From assembly GCF_026340255.1 (NCBI RefSeq), contig NZ_JAPEPJ010000002.1, positions 930,001 through 994,000 on the forward strand: 64,000 nucleotides of DNA, in the 5' to 3' direction. How positions within the stretch are numbered: the first letter of the stretch is position 1; the number at the start of each line of letters is the position of its first letter. Below are positions 24,569-32,671 of this stretch, one piece after another. A program made the position numbers and the translations under genes. The notes beneath the pieces are model-generated. The model had not been told where the DNA came from, made no database searches, and was given only the letters and a program-made list of their open reading frames with translations. This DNA is from Streptomyces sp. NBC_01408. GTDB lineage: Bacteria; Actinomycetota; Actinomycetes; Streptomycetales; Streptomycetaceae.

Positions 24569-24784
24569 TGGAGCGCTCGTACGACAGCCCGATTCCCCGG
24601 GGTCGCGGCGCGGCTCCGCACGCCCCCCGCGGAGGCCGGGCGCACGTGGCGTCAGGGGTCGCGCGGTTGGAAGCCCGGGCTCGCCGCAGCCGCCCACCAG
24701 GCGGAAGCGGCGCTCGCGGCAGGCTGGTACTCGGACCTGCTCACGGCCGTCGGACTCCCCGACGGGACCGACGCCGGCCGGTGA
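24569..24784 (+). CDS. Small hypothetical protein (71 residues)
   Basis: A GTG-to-TGA frame between the divergent conservon and the hydrolase gene. About 90% of its codons end in G or C, as expected for coding DNA here. The product is basic at its start (MERSYDSPIPRVAARL) and ends with a helical segment, LAAAAHQAEAALAAGWYSDL, then LTAVGLPDG. No family is recognised and no strong ribosome-binding site is visible. The stop codon abuts a strong terminator. A longer frame is excluded by a TAG at 24503. Confidence 0.5.
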   Translation, partial: WSARTTARFPGVAARLRTPPAEAGRTWRQGSRGWKPGLAAAAHQAEAALAAGWYSDLLTAVGLPDGTDAGR

Positions 24785-24827
24785 CGCGTCCGGCCCCCTG
24801 ATCCTGAGGATCAAGGGGCCGGACGCG
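24785..24827. terminator. Strong hairpin terminator, probably bidirectional
   Basis: A stem of about 20 bp with one mismatch (24785-24804 with 24808-24827) and a 3-nt loop. It lies immediately after the small ORF on the plus strand and 17 nt past the stop of the convergent hydrolase gene. Confidence 0.75.
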
Positions 24828-24843
24828 ACGTCGACGACGGGAC

Positions 24844-26049
24844 CTACGAGCCGACCGCCTCGGGTTCCTCGCGGGTCGCGGACGCGGGCCGGCCGGCGGG
24901 TGCCGGGCGGGGGGACGCCGCGAGCGCGGGCTCGGGCGCGCCTGCGGCCACGAACGGGCGCCACCACGGCACGGCCGGGATGCCTGCGCCGCCGGGCTCG
25001 AAGGGCTGGCCCGGGATCGGGAGGGCGACCGCCGCCCCGGCTCCCTCGGCGGCGGCCAGCGTGCCCTCGCCCGGCTCGTCCCACGAGTGGGGGGCCAGGT
25101 TGAAGGTGCCCCAGTGGATGGGCAGCATCGTGCCGTGCGGGGTGCCGCCCTGGAGGTCGAGGTGGGCCCGCATGCCCTCCTCGGGGGTCATGTGGATGTC
25201 GGGCCAGTACTCCGAGTAGGCCCCGATCTGGATCATCGTGGCGTCGAAGGGCCCGTGCTCGGCGCCGATCTCCTTGAAGCCGGGGAAGTAGCCGGTGTCC
25301 CCGCTGTGGTAGATCCGGTGCTCGTCACCTGCCACCACCCAGGAGGCCCACAGGGTGTGCTGCTGGTTGCGCAGGCCGCGTCCGCAGAAGTGCCGGGCGG
25401 GGGTCGCCGTGAGGGAGAGTCCCGCGATCTTGGTGCTCTCGTTCCAGTCGAGCTCGCGCAGCCGGTCGGCCGGGACCCCCCAGCGCTCCAGGTGCGCGCC
25501 GACGCCGAGCGGGACGGCGAAGACGGTGTCCGTACCGGCCAGGTCCTTGATCGTCGGCAGGTCCAGGTGGTCGTAGTGGTCGTGGGAGATGACCACCATG
25601 TCGACCTTCCCCAGCGAGGCCAGGGGCACCGGCACGGGGTGCAGCCGCTTGGGGCCGGCGAAAGGGAAGGGTGAGCACCGCTCACCCCACACCGGGTCGA
25701 AGAGCACCCGCCGCCCGTCGATCTCCGCGAGCACGCTGGAGTGCCCCATCCAGGTCAGCCGCAACCCGCTGACCGGCGGCTTCGCCAGATCGGCGAGGGT
25801 GGTCGGGTGCACCGGGATCGGGGCTCCCGGGCTCCTGCGGAGCCGCTGTTCCTTGTGGAAGTAGATCTTGGCGAACTCTTTCATCGACCCGGAGGGCCTG
25901 GTCCGGGCCCCGACCGGATTCTGGAAGACGCCGTCGGCGAAGTTGGGCGAGCGGTGGATCCGCTCCAGCCGGGCGCCGGACGGGTCCGCGCCGAAGGCTT
26001 CGGGCCGCAGGGCGCGCAGCCGTGGACGCAAGGGACGGGAGCCGGTCAA
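24844..26049 (-). CDS. Metallo-beta-lactamase-fold hydrolase, NAPE-PLD/UlaG-like
   Basis: A 401-residue protein of the MBL superfamily. The zinc motif HDHYDHLD is at about residue 155, with a following histidine in TPARHFCGRG and an aspartate in HSGDTGYF. Residues GHSSVLAEIDGRRVLFDPVW precede the motif, as in NAPE-PLD and UlaG-like lactonases. It may cleave a phosphodiester or lactone; the substrate is unknown. The likely start is TTG 26049, directly after AGGAGGCGCC. The last 45 residues are an Ala/Pro-rich tail. Confidence 0.88.
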   Translation of the reverse strand: MTGSRPLRPRLRALRPEAFGADPSGARLERIHRSPNFADGVFQNPVGARTRPSGSMKEFAKIYFHKEQRLRRSPGAPIPVHPTTLADLAKPPVSGLRLTWMGHSSVLAEIDGRRVLFDPVWGERCSPFPFAGPKRLHPVPVPLASLGKVDMVVISHDHYDHLDLPTIKDLAGTDTVFAVPLGVGAHLERWGVPADRLRELDWNESTKIAGLSLTATPARHFCGRGLRNQQHTLWASWVVAGDEHRIYHSGDTGYFPGFKEIGAEHGPFDATMIQIGAYSEYWPDIHMTPEEGMRAHLDLQGGTPHGTMLPIHWGTFNLAPHSWDEPGEGTLAAAEGAGAAVALPIPGQPFEPGGAGIPAVPWWRPFVAAGAPEPALAASPRPAPAGRPASATREEPEAVGS

Positions 26050-26243
26050 GGCGCCTCCTGGGAGGATGGGGGGTGTGCGGGGCCGTAGGGGTCTACGACC
26101 ATCCCAACGCACACCCGCCCCCAAGGATTCCGCTTCCGGCCCCCGTCCACACGCGTTTCGGCCGTGCACACGAGTTTTCAGGCGTACACCCGTGTCGCGA
26201 CCGCTCGGCACCCCTCCCGCCGGGCGGCTCCCCTCGCCCGCGC

Positions 26244-27029
26244 CTACAGCGGCATCAGGTCCGGCCGCTTGGCCTCCACGTGGTCCCCGGAGGACTCCCC
26301 GCGCAGCCGGCGGCCGATCCACGGCACCAGGTGCTCACGCGCCCACTGGATGTTGTCCCGGGTCACGTCCACCGATCCGCGCGGCTGCTGCGGCGGCCAC
26401 GGCTGGTCGGGGTCGGTCGGCACCTCCAGGCCGAGCACCTGCGCGGCGCGCAGCGCCACCCGGGTGTGCCCCTCGGGCGACAGGTGCAGCCGGTCGCCGT
26501 CCCAGGCCCGCCGGTCCTGCACGGACTTCAGCGACCAGAGGTCGAGCACCGGGCAGTCGTAGCGGTCGGCGATGGCGCGCACGTGCGCGCTGTACGTCGC
26601 CACCTTGCCCCGGATGTGCTTGAGGACCGGCACGCCCCGGGTGTCGAAGCCGGTGGTGATCATCACCTGGCCGACGGACCCGGTGAGGTCGGCCACGGCC
26701 GCCTCGAACCGCTCCGCCACGTCGTCGGGGTCGCTGCCGGGCCGGATGATGTCGTTGCCCCCGGCGCAGAAGGTCACCAGGTCGGGTGCGAGGGCCTTGG
26801 CCCGCGGCACCTGCTCGGCCACGATCTGGTCGAGGAGCCGGCCGCGCACGGCCAGGTTCGCGTACCGGAAGTCGTGCTCGTCGCGCCGATCGGCCAGGAG
26901 CACGGCGAGCCGGTCCGCCCAGCCGAGATAGGAATCCCCGGGTCCCGGGTCCCCGACACCCTCGGTGAAGCTGTCCCCGATCGCCGCGTACGAGCCGATG
27001 GTCTTGAGTTTCGTCGTCGTCGCTGCCAC
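26244..27029 (-). CDS. SGNH/GDSL hydrolase
   Basis: A 261-residue cytoplasmic esterase or lipase of the SGNH fold. Block I is AAIGDSFTEGVGDP with the nucleophile serine at 20, block III is CAGGNDI, and block V is DRLHLSPEGH with the catalytic Asp and His. No signal peptide is present. The GTG start has GGATGG upstream. Substrate is not predictable. Confidence 0.92.
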   Translation of the reverse strand: MAATTTKLKTIGSYAAIGDSFTEGVGDPGPGDSYLGWADRLAVLLADRRDEHDFRYANLAVRGRLLDQIVAEQVPRAKALAPDLVTFCAGGNDIIRPGSDPDDVAERFEAAVADLTGSVGQVMITTGFDTRGVPVLKHIRGKVATYSAHVRAIADRYDCPVLDLWSLKSVQDRRAWDGDRLHLSPEGHTRVALRAAQVLGLEVPTDPDQPWPPQQPRGSVDVTRDNIQWAREHLVPWIGRRLRGESSGDHVEAKRPDLMPL

Positions 27030-27128
27030 GGGACACCATCCTTCACTCCCGCAACCAACCTACGCCAACGTAATGAGGGGTTGACGGACCGTGATCTCTA
27101 CCACGCCGGGGATAAGGAATAAGTACAC

Positions 27129-27163
27129 GTGAGGCCAGGACCCCCCTCGGGCCCCGGCCTCAC
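27129..27163 (-). terminator. Terminator after the M23 peptidase gene
   Basis: An 8-bp stem GTGAGGCC (27129-27136) with GGCCTCAC (27156-27163), with further G-C pairing inside the loop, 30 nt past the stop codon at 27194. Confidence 0.6.
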
Positions 27164-27193
27164 ATGTGTCACCCGCTCCGACGGCGGCTGCCG

Positions 27194-28192
27194 TCAGAGG
27201 CTCGCGCCCTTCGAACGGAGGTAGGCGATCGGGTCCATGTCCGAGCCGTAGGACGGGCTCGTGCGGATCTCGAAGTGCAGGTGCGGGCCGGTCGAGTTGC
27301 CGGTGGAACCGGAGAGGCCGATCCGCTGTCCGGCGGTGACGCTCTGGCCGGACGAGACGGAGAGCGAGGACAGGTGGGCGTACTGGGAGTAGTTGCCGTC
27401 CGCGTGCCGGATGACGACCTCGTTGCCGTACGAGCCGCTCCAGCCGGCGGAGACCACGGTGCCCGCGCCGACGGCCTTGACGGTGGTGCCGGAGCTCGCG
27501 ATGAAGTCGACGCCCGTGTGGTAGCCGGAGGACCACATGCTGCCGGCGACCTTGTACTGGGTGGAGACGCCGCCGCTGACGGGGGCCACGAAGCCGGCGC
27601 CCGTGGGGGCCTTCTCGGCGGCGGAGGAGCCGGACTTCTGCTTGGCCGGGGCGGCGGAGTCGGCGGAGCCCTTCTTGGCCGAGGGAGCCGAGGGAGCCGA
27701 GGCACCGGAACCGGAGGCCTTCGGGGCCGCCTTCTCCGGAGCCGGGGCCGCCTTGGGGGCGGGCCGGGCCGGGGCCTCGGCCGGGGCGGCCTCGCCCTTG
27801 GCGCCGAGCGTCAGCTTCAGGCCCGGGTGGATCAGCGACGGGTTGGTGCCGACGGCCTCGCGGTTGTCGGCGTAGAGCCGCTCCCAGCCACCGGTCAGGT
27901 CGCGCTCGGCGGCGATCTTGGAGAGGTAGTCGCCCGGCACCACCGTGTAGACGGTCGGCGCGGCCTGCGGCGCTGCCGGGAGCTGCACGGCCTGCGGAGC
28001 CGCCTGCGGGGCGCTCTGCACGGCCTGCACCACGGGGGTGGCGGCGGTCGCGGCGGTCGGCGCACCGGCGGCCTGGGCGCCCGTGGCACCCATCAGCGGC
28101 AGTGCGAGGGCGGCGCCCCCGGTGCCGGCGGCGGCGAAACCTCGCGATATGGAACCGGACTTGGGACGGCGGTGCTTACCCTTTGCGGGCAT
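27194..28192 (-). CDS. Secreted LysM-M23 peptidoglycan endopeptidase
   Basis: A 332-residue cell-wall hydrolase. Residues 1-45 are a basic signal region (MPAKGKHRRPKSGSISRG, then a hydrophobic core ending AQA). A LysM domain is at about 80-130 (YTVVPGDYLSKIAAERDLTG, GWERLYADNREAVG), then an Ala/Pro/Lys linker. The C-terminal M23 domain has the zinc ligands HTGVD and HLHFE and would cut peptide cross-links. ATG 28192 follows GAGAGGAATCC. A c-di-AMP riboswitch in the 5' leader ties its expression to second-messenger level, as known for several Streptomyces wall hydrolases. Confidence 0.93.
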   Translation of the reverse strand: MPAKGKHRRPKSGSISRGFAAAGTGGAALALPLMGATGAQAAGAPTAATAATPVVQAVQSAPQAAPQAVQLPAAPQAAPTVYTVVPGDYLSKIAAERDLTGGWERLYADNREAVGTNPSLIHPGLKLTLGAKGEAAPAEAPARPAPKAAPAPEKAAPKASGSGASAPSAPSAKKGSADSAAPAKQKSGSSAAEKAPTGAGFVAPVSGGVSTQYKVAGSMWSSGYHTGVDFIASSGTTVKAVGAGTVVSAGWSGSYGNEVVIRHADGNYSQYAHLSSLSVSSGQSVTAGQRIGLSGSTGNSTGPHLHFEIRTSPSYGSDMDPIAYLRSKGASL

Positions 28193-28207
28193 GGCGGATT
28201 CCTCTCC

Positions 28208-28420
28208 GTCGCCTGCGAGGTGAGCTGTCGGGTTCGGACTGGAGATGTCCGGCCGTACACCCGGGACCCGCGGAACACGGGCCACATATGTACGGCTTCA
28301 CCCCGAGCCGTCCCGGTTCAAAGATCCGGAACAGCGGCTTACCTGGTTCCCCCGCTCCTGCCGCGCGCGTGAATAGTCGGGTGCGGTTCCCGGGCGGCGG
28401 CAGGATTCGGCGGTCCACCC
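28208..28420 (-). promoter_or_regulatory. c-di-AMP riboswitch (ydaO/yuaA class) before the M23 gene
   Basis: The minus-strand leader contains the conserved pieces of this class in order: CCGAATCCTGCCG (28410-28398), GCGGGGGAACCAGG, CGGGGTGAAGCCG, and the diagnostic end CCGAACCCGACAGCTCACC with CTCGCAGGCG (to 28210). In known members c-di-AMP binding turns the gene off by early termination. The start codon is about 16 nt beyond the element. Boundaries are approximate. Confidence 0.88.
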
Positions 28421-28596
28421 GGATCGAGGGCGAAGCTAATCGAGTCGGGCGGTACGGAACAAGCCGTGAATTTCCTGACGGATTCACAGGGATGAGGGAG
28501 CGACGAAATTCCGGTCACCCTGTGTCCATTCCCCACCGTCAACAACCGCCCCTGCCGGGCAATTCGGCATTCGCGATCAGACACTCACGGTCACCG

Positions 28597-28655
28597 TATG
28601 ATCTGGCTCACGGGGAGGCACCCGATCTCGCCTCTGTTTATGGCAAGTTGTTGCC
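28597..28655 (+). promoter_or_regulatory. Promoter and palindrome before the Tyr phosphatase gene
   Basis: The -10-like TATGAT (28597-28602) lies about 100 nt before the GTG start. An inverted repeat GGCAA-GTTG-TTGCC (28642-28655) lies in the leader. The remaining DNA from 28421 to 28596 shows nothing recognised beyond the riboswitch promoter region. Confidence 0.4.
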
Positions 28656-28700
28656 AAGTAGTCCAATTCGGACACCCCACGACGATGCGGAGGAGTTCCC

Positions 28701-29540
28701 GTGACCCAGCAGATACCCCCGGCCCCGCCGGCGCGACCCGGGTCGGAGCCGGTGCCGGAGCCCGAACTGTCCGGAGTGCGCAATTTCCGTGACGTGGGCG
28801 GACTTCCGACCTCCGATGGACGGAGGGTCAGGGCGGGACAACTCTTCCGAAGCGGACATCTGGCACATGCCACCGAAACCGATGCAGAATTTCTCGCATC
28901 GCTCGGCCTCCACACCATTTTCGACTTCCGCAACAACGCCGACCATTCACTGGAGGGGCCGGACGTCGAACTGCCCGGTGTACGCAATGTGAACATCCCG
29001 CTGTCGGACCCCGCCGACGGCCGGGAGTTCTGGAAGATGGTCCGCGAAGGCGACCTCGACCAGCTCCGCTCGCTGCTCGGCGACGGCAAGGCCGCGGCCC
29101 GGATGGCGAAGTCGTACCGCACCATCGTCGAGCAGCGCACCGCCGAGCACAGCCGGGTCGTGCACGCCCTCGCCGAGGACAGCGTCCCGGCCCTGATGCA
29201 CTGCGCGGCGGGCAAGGACCGCGCCGGGCTGTCCATCGCCGTCACCCTGCTCGCGCTCGGCGTCGAACGCGAGGCGATCGTGGCGGACTACCTGGAGTCG
29301 AACGCCCCGCACCGGCGCTACCGGGTGCGCCGCTCCGGCGAGCCGGTCGAGGCCCACTCCCCCGAGGTGATGGAGCTCCTCGCCCCGCTCTTCGACGCCC
29401 GGGCCGAGTACCTCAACGCCGCCTTCGACACCATGGACGAGCGGTGGGGCGGGGTCGAGCGCTACCTCGCCGAGGGCCTCGGGCTCACGCCCGAGACCCT
29501 CGACCGGCTGCGCGAGCGGCTGCTGACCGACGGGGTCTGA
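28701..29540 (+). CDS. Tyrosine-protein phosphatase, PtpB-like dual-specificity type
   Basis: A 279-residue phosphatase. It starts ELSGVRNFRDVGGLPTSDGR, the typical entry of the Y_phosphatase3 family. The P-loop is HCAAGKDRAG (about 168-177), the HCxxGKDR form that acts on phosphotyrosine and, in some relatives, phosphoinositides. GTG 28701 follows GGAGGAG. In mycobacteria such enzymes are secreted virulence factors; here there is no signal peptide and a cytoplasmic role is likely. Confidence 0.92.
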   Translation: MTQQIPPAPPARPGSEPVPEPELSGVRNFRDVGGLPTSDGRRVRAGQLFRSGHLAHATETDAEFLASLGLHTIFDFRNNADHSLEGPDVELPGVRNVNIPLSDPADGREFWKMVREGDLDQLRSLLGDGKAAARMAKSYRTIVEQRTAEHSRVVHALAEDSVPALMHCAAGKDRAGLSIAVTLLALGVEREAIVADYLESNAPHRRYRVRRSGEPVEAHSPEVMELLAPLFDARAEYLNAAFDTMDERWGGVERYLAEGLGLTPETLDRLRERLLTDGV

Positions 29541-29559
29541 GGCGCGCCGGAGCAGGCGG

Positions 29560-30990
29560 TCAGCGGTTGCCGACCGCCTGCTTCACCAGGGTCCGGCCGA
29601 AGTCCCACATGAGGCCCGACCCGCCGTGCGCCTCGTCCATGACCTCGCGGAAGGCGCCGACGAACCGGTCGACGTCCCGTTCGTCCACGATCAGCGGCGG
29701 GATCAGCTTGATCACCTCGAGGTGGTCGCCGGAGACCTGGGTGAGGATCCGGTGCTTCTGGAGCAGCGGCACCACGACCATCTGGGCGAACAGCCCCTTG
29801 CGGGCCGCCTGGAGCATGCTCCACCGGCTGCGCAGCCGCAGCGAGGACGGCCGGCCGAACTCGATGCCGATCATCAGGCCGCGCCCCCGCACCTCGTGCA
29901 GCAGCTCGTACTCGTCCACCAGGTCCGCGAGCCGCCCGCGCAGCAGGTCCCCCGTCGCCCGGGCGTTCGCCACCACCTCCTCGTCCTCCATGACCGACAG
30001 CACCGCCAGCCCGGCCGCCATCGCCTGTGCGTTGGAACCGAAGCTGGCGGAGTGCACGAGCACCCGGTCCATGGACGAGTAGACCTTCCTGAAGATCCAG
30101 TCCTTGCCCAGGGTCGCGCCGACCGGCACGTAGCCGCCCGACAGCGCCTTGGCCACGCACACCAGGTCGGGCTCCACGCCCGGCTCGTGCTGGTACGCGT
30201 AGAAGTCACCGGTTCGTCCCAGCCCGGTCTGCACCTCGTCCGCGATCAGCAGCGCCTTGTGCCGGTGCAGGAGCTCCTGCGCGGCGAGCAGGAACCCGGG
30301 CGGAGCCTCGATGACCCCCTTGCCCTGGATGGGCTCGACGACGAAGGCGGCCACGTCCCCGCGCCTCAGCTCCCGCTCCAGGGCGGCCAGGTCCCCCAGC
30401 GCGATCTTCGTGTCGGGGAGCAGCGGGGCGAAGCCGTCCCGGAAGCCGCTCTCCCCGTTCACCGACAACGAGCCCGTGGTCAGCCCGTGGAAGGCGTGGT
30501 CGCAGTAGAGGACCCGCGGCCGCCCGGTGGCGAACCGGGCGAACTTCAGGGCCGTCTCCACGGCCTCGGTGCCGCTGTTGCCGAAGAAGACCCGGTCCAG
30601 GTGCGGGCTGTACGAGAGGAGCTTCTCGGCCAGCAGCCCGGGCAGCGGCTGGCAGTCGAAGCGGGTGAGGTCGGCGAGCTGGGCGTCCAGGACGTCGTGC
30701 AGGGCCCGGCGGACGACCGGGTGGTGCCTGCCCAGGCCCATCACCCCGAACCCGGCCAGCATGTCGAGGTAGTCGTTGCCCTCGGCGTCCCAGAAGTGGG
30801 CGCCCTCGGCCCGCTCGTAGACCTTGTCGAAGCCGATGGTGTGCAGCATCCGGGGCAGTTGGTGGTTGAGGTACCGGGCGTGCAGCTCGTACCGTTCGCC
30901 GCCGCGCTCGGCCAGCAGGGCGCCGAGGTCGAAGCCCTTGCCCCGGCCGCGCCCGGCCTGTTCGCCCGGGCCCTGTCCGGCTGCGGTCAT
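29560..30990 (-). CDS. hpnO: Hopanoid aminotransferase, HpnO type
   Basis: A 476-residue class III PLP aminotransferase. The glycine-rich site is FFGNSGTEAVETALKFAR and the PLP lysine is in CVAKALSGGYVPVG; the preceding DEVQTGLGRTG carries the catalytic Asp. In hopanoid clusters HpnO makes 35-aminobacteriohopanetriol from the ribosyl- or formyl-hopane intermediate. It is the last gene of the hopanoid operon and overlaps hpnH by ATGA. Confidence 0.9.
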   Translation of the reverse strand: MTAAGQGPGEQAGRGRGKGFDLGALLAERGGERYELHARYLNHQLPRMLHTIGFDKVYERAEGAHFWDAEGNDYLDMLAGFGVMGLGRHHPVVRRALHDVLDAQLADLTRFDCQPLPGLLAEKLLSYSPHLDRVFFGNSGTEAVETALKFARFATGRPRVLYCDHAFHGLTTGSLSVNGESGFRDGFAPLLPDTKIALGDLAALERELRRGDVAAFVVEPIQGKGVIEAPPGFLLAAQELLHRHKALLIADEVQTGLGRTGDFYAYQHEPGVEPDLVCVAKALSGGYVPVGATLGKDWIFRKVYSSMDRVLVHSASFGSNAQAMAAGLAVLSVMEDEEVVANARATGDLLRGRLADLVDEYELLHEVRGRGLMIGIEFGRPSSLRLRSRWSMLQAARKGLFAQMVVVPLLQKHRILTQVSGDHLEVIKLIPPLIVDERDVDRFVGAFREVMDEAHGGSGLMWDFGRTLVKQAVGNR

Positions 30991-32018
30991 GCCGACTTGT
31001 CCCGGTTCCCGCCGATCGTCTCCCGGGCCGCCCGCAGGGACTCCTTGAGGGAGCCCATGGTGGCGAGGACGGCGGTGGGCTCGTAGCCGCAGTGCGCCAT
31101 GCAGTTGGCGCAGCGCGGGTCCTTCCCGCGGCCGTACTTGCTCCAGTCGGTGTCGTTGATCAGCTCGCGGTACGTGGGCACGTAGCCGTCGCTCATCAGG
31201 TAGCAGGGGCGCTGCCAGCCGAAGAGGGAGTAGTTCGGAATCGCCCAGGCGGTGCAGGGGAAATCCGCCTTTCCTTCCAGGAAGTCCAGGAAGAGCGGCG
31301 AGTGGTTGAGCCGCCAGCGGCGCCGGTTGCCGCCCGCGAAGGCCTTCTTGAAGAGGTCGCGGGTCTGTTCCACGCCCAGGAAGTGCTCCTGGTCGGGGGC
31401 CTTCTCGTAGGCGTAGGCCGGCGAGATCATCATCTCGTCCACCTGGAGGTCGTCATTGAGGTAGTTGAGTACCTCGATGATCGTCTGCGGTGTGTCGGTG
31501 TTGAAGAAGGTGGAGTTGGTGGTGACCCGGAAACCCCGCCTCTTCGCCTCCTTGATGGCCTCGACGGCCTCGTCGAAGACGCCTTCCTTGGCCACCGACT
31601 CGTCGTGCCGCTCGCGCAGGCCGTCGATGTGCACGGCGAAGGCGAAGTACGGGGACGGGGTGAACTTCTCGATCTTCTTGCGCAGCAGCATCGCGTTGGT
31701 GCAGAGGAATACATACTTCCGCTTGGCTACCAGCTGCCGGACGATCTCGTGGATCTGCGGGTGCATCAGGGGCTCGCCGCCCGCGATGGACACCATGGGC
31801 GCGCCGGACTCCAGCACGGCGCCGACCGCTTGGGCGACCGGCATGCGCTGCTTGAGCACCCCGGCCGGGTGCTGGATCTTCCCGCACCCCTCACAGGCCA
31901 GGTTGCAGGCGTAGAGCGGTTCCAGCTCGACGATCAGCGGGAACTTCTCACGCTTGCGGAGCTTCTGTTCGAGAAGATAGGTCCCGACCCTGATGGTCTG
32001 GCGCAGCGGCATGGCCAT
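30987..32018 (-). CDS. hpnH: Radical SAM adenosyl-hopane synthase HpnH
   Basis: A 343-residue radical SAM enzyme. The iron-sulfur motif is Cys38-x3-Cys42-x2-Cys45 (ACNLACEGCGK), with GGEPLMHP for SAM binding. A C-terminal SPASM-like set of cysteines (CANCMAHCGYEP) follows, and the protein matches HpnH, which joins the 5'-deoxyadenosyl group to diploptene to extend the hopane side chain. ATG 32018 has AGGAGGTG 6 nt upstream. It lies between hpnG and hpnO. Confidence 0.95.
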   Translation of the reverse strand: MAMPLRQTIRVGTYLLEQKLRKREKFPLIVELEPLYACNLACEGCGKIQHPAGVLKQRMPVAQAVGAVLESGAPMVSIAGGEPLMHPQIHEIVRQLVAKRKYVFLCTNAMLLRKKIEKFTPSPYFAFAVHIDGLRERHDESVAKEGVFDEAVEAIKEAKRRGFRVTTNSTFFNTDTPQTIIEVLNYLNDDLQVDEMMISPAYAYEKAPDQEHFLGVEQTRDLFKKAFAGGNRRRWRLNHSPLFLDFLEGKADFPCTAWAIPNYSLFGWQRPCYLMSDGYVPTYRELINDTDWSKYGRGKDPRCANCMAHCGYEPTAVLATMGSLKESLRAARETIGGNRDKSA

Positions 32019-32023
32019 CTGGC

Positions 32024-32671
32024 TCACCTCCTGGGGAGCAGCAAAGAACGGTGCCATTCATAAAACGCGGGCAGTACGGCACGCAGTACGCGGAAGGCCG
32101 ATATTCCACCGCGGACCGTGCCGATGCGGACGAGCTCATGCTCCGGAGCGTCCACGATCACCCGGACGGCCGCAACTGGACGGCTACCGCCGCCGGCGGC
32201 GGTCCACAAGGTGGCCGCGGACTCCATGTCGACCGCGATGGCGCCGGTGGCGCGCAGCTGCGCGCGCTCCTGGCCGCGGACCACGTGGTCGGATCCGGTC
32301 AGGGGGCCGATGTGGACGGTCCGGCCGGGTGCGGCCCGGGCCAGTGCCTCGGCGAGCAGGGCGGTTCCGGTGCAGGTGACGTCGCCGTGCGGGTCCCGGG
32401 TCTGCTCGGCGACGACCAGGTCGCCGGGGTCCATGCCGGGGACCAGCCCCGCGCAGAACCCGGTCGCGAGGACGGCCGCCCGGTCCATCCCCGGCCGGTC
32501 CAGCGCCCGGGAGACGGCCCGCCCGGCCGCGCGCGGGCCCATGCCGGTGCGCAGCAGGGTGTGCCCGGGCGGCGCCGCACCGCGCACGCCGCGGGCCGCG
32601 CTGCGCAGCGCGGCCTGCTCGATGCGCAGCGCGCAGGCGACCAGCAGCGGGGCGGAGGCCTCGGCGGACAT
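32024..32671 (-). CDS. hpnG: Hopanoid nucleosidase/phosphorylase HpnG
   Basis: A 215-residue member of the PNP/MTAN nucleoside phosphorylase fold (FCAGLVPGMDPGDLVVAEQT, then AIAVDMESAATLWTAAGGGS with the ribose-binding MES). HpnG removes adenine from adenosyl-hopane to give ribosyl-hopane, the step after HpnH. Its ATG overlaps the shc stop as TGATG; an in-frame GTG lies one codon before. Confidence 0.88.
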   Translation of the reverse strand: MSAEASAPLLVACALRIEQAALRSAARGVRGAAPPGHTLLRTGMGPRAAGRAVSRALDRPGMDRAAVLATGFCAGLVPGMDPGDLVVAEQTRDPHGDVTCTGTALLAEALARAAPGRTVHIGPLTGSDHVVRGQERAQLRATGAIAVDMESAATLWTAAGGGSRPVAAVRVIVDAPEHELVRIGTVRGGISAFRVLRAVLPAFYEWHRSLLLPRR

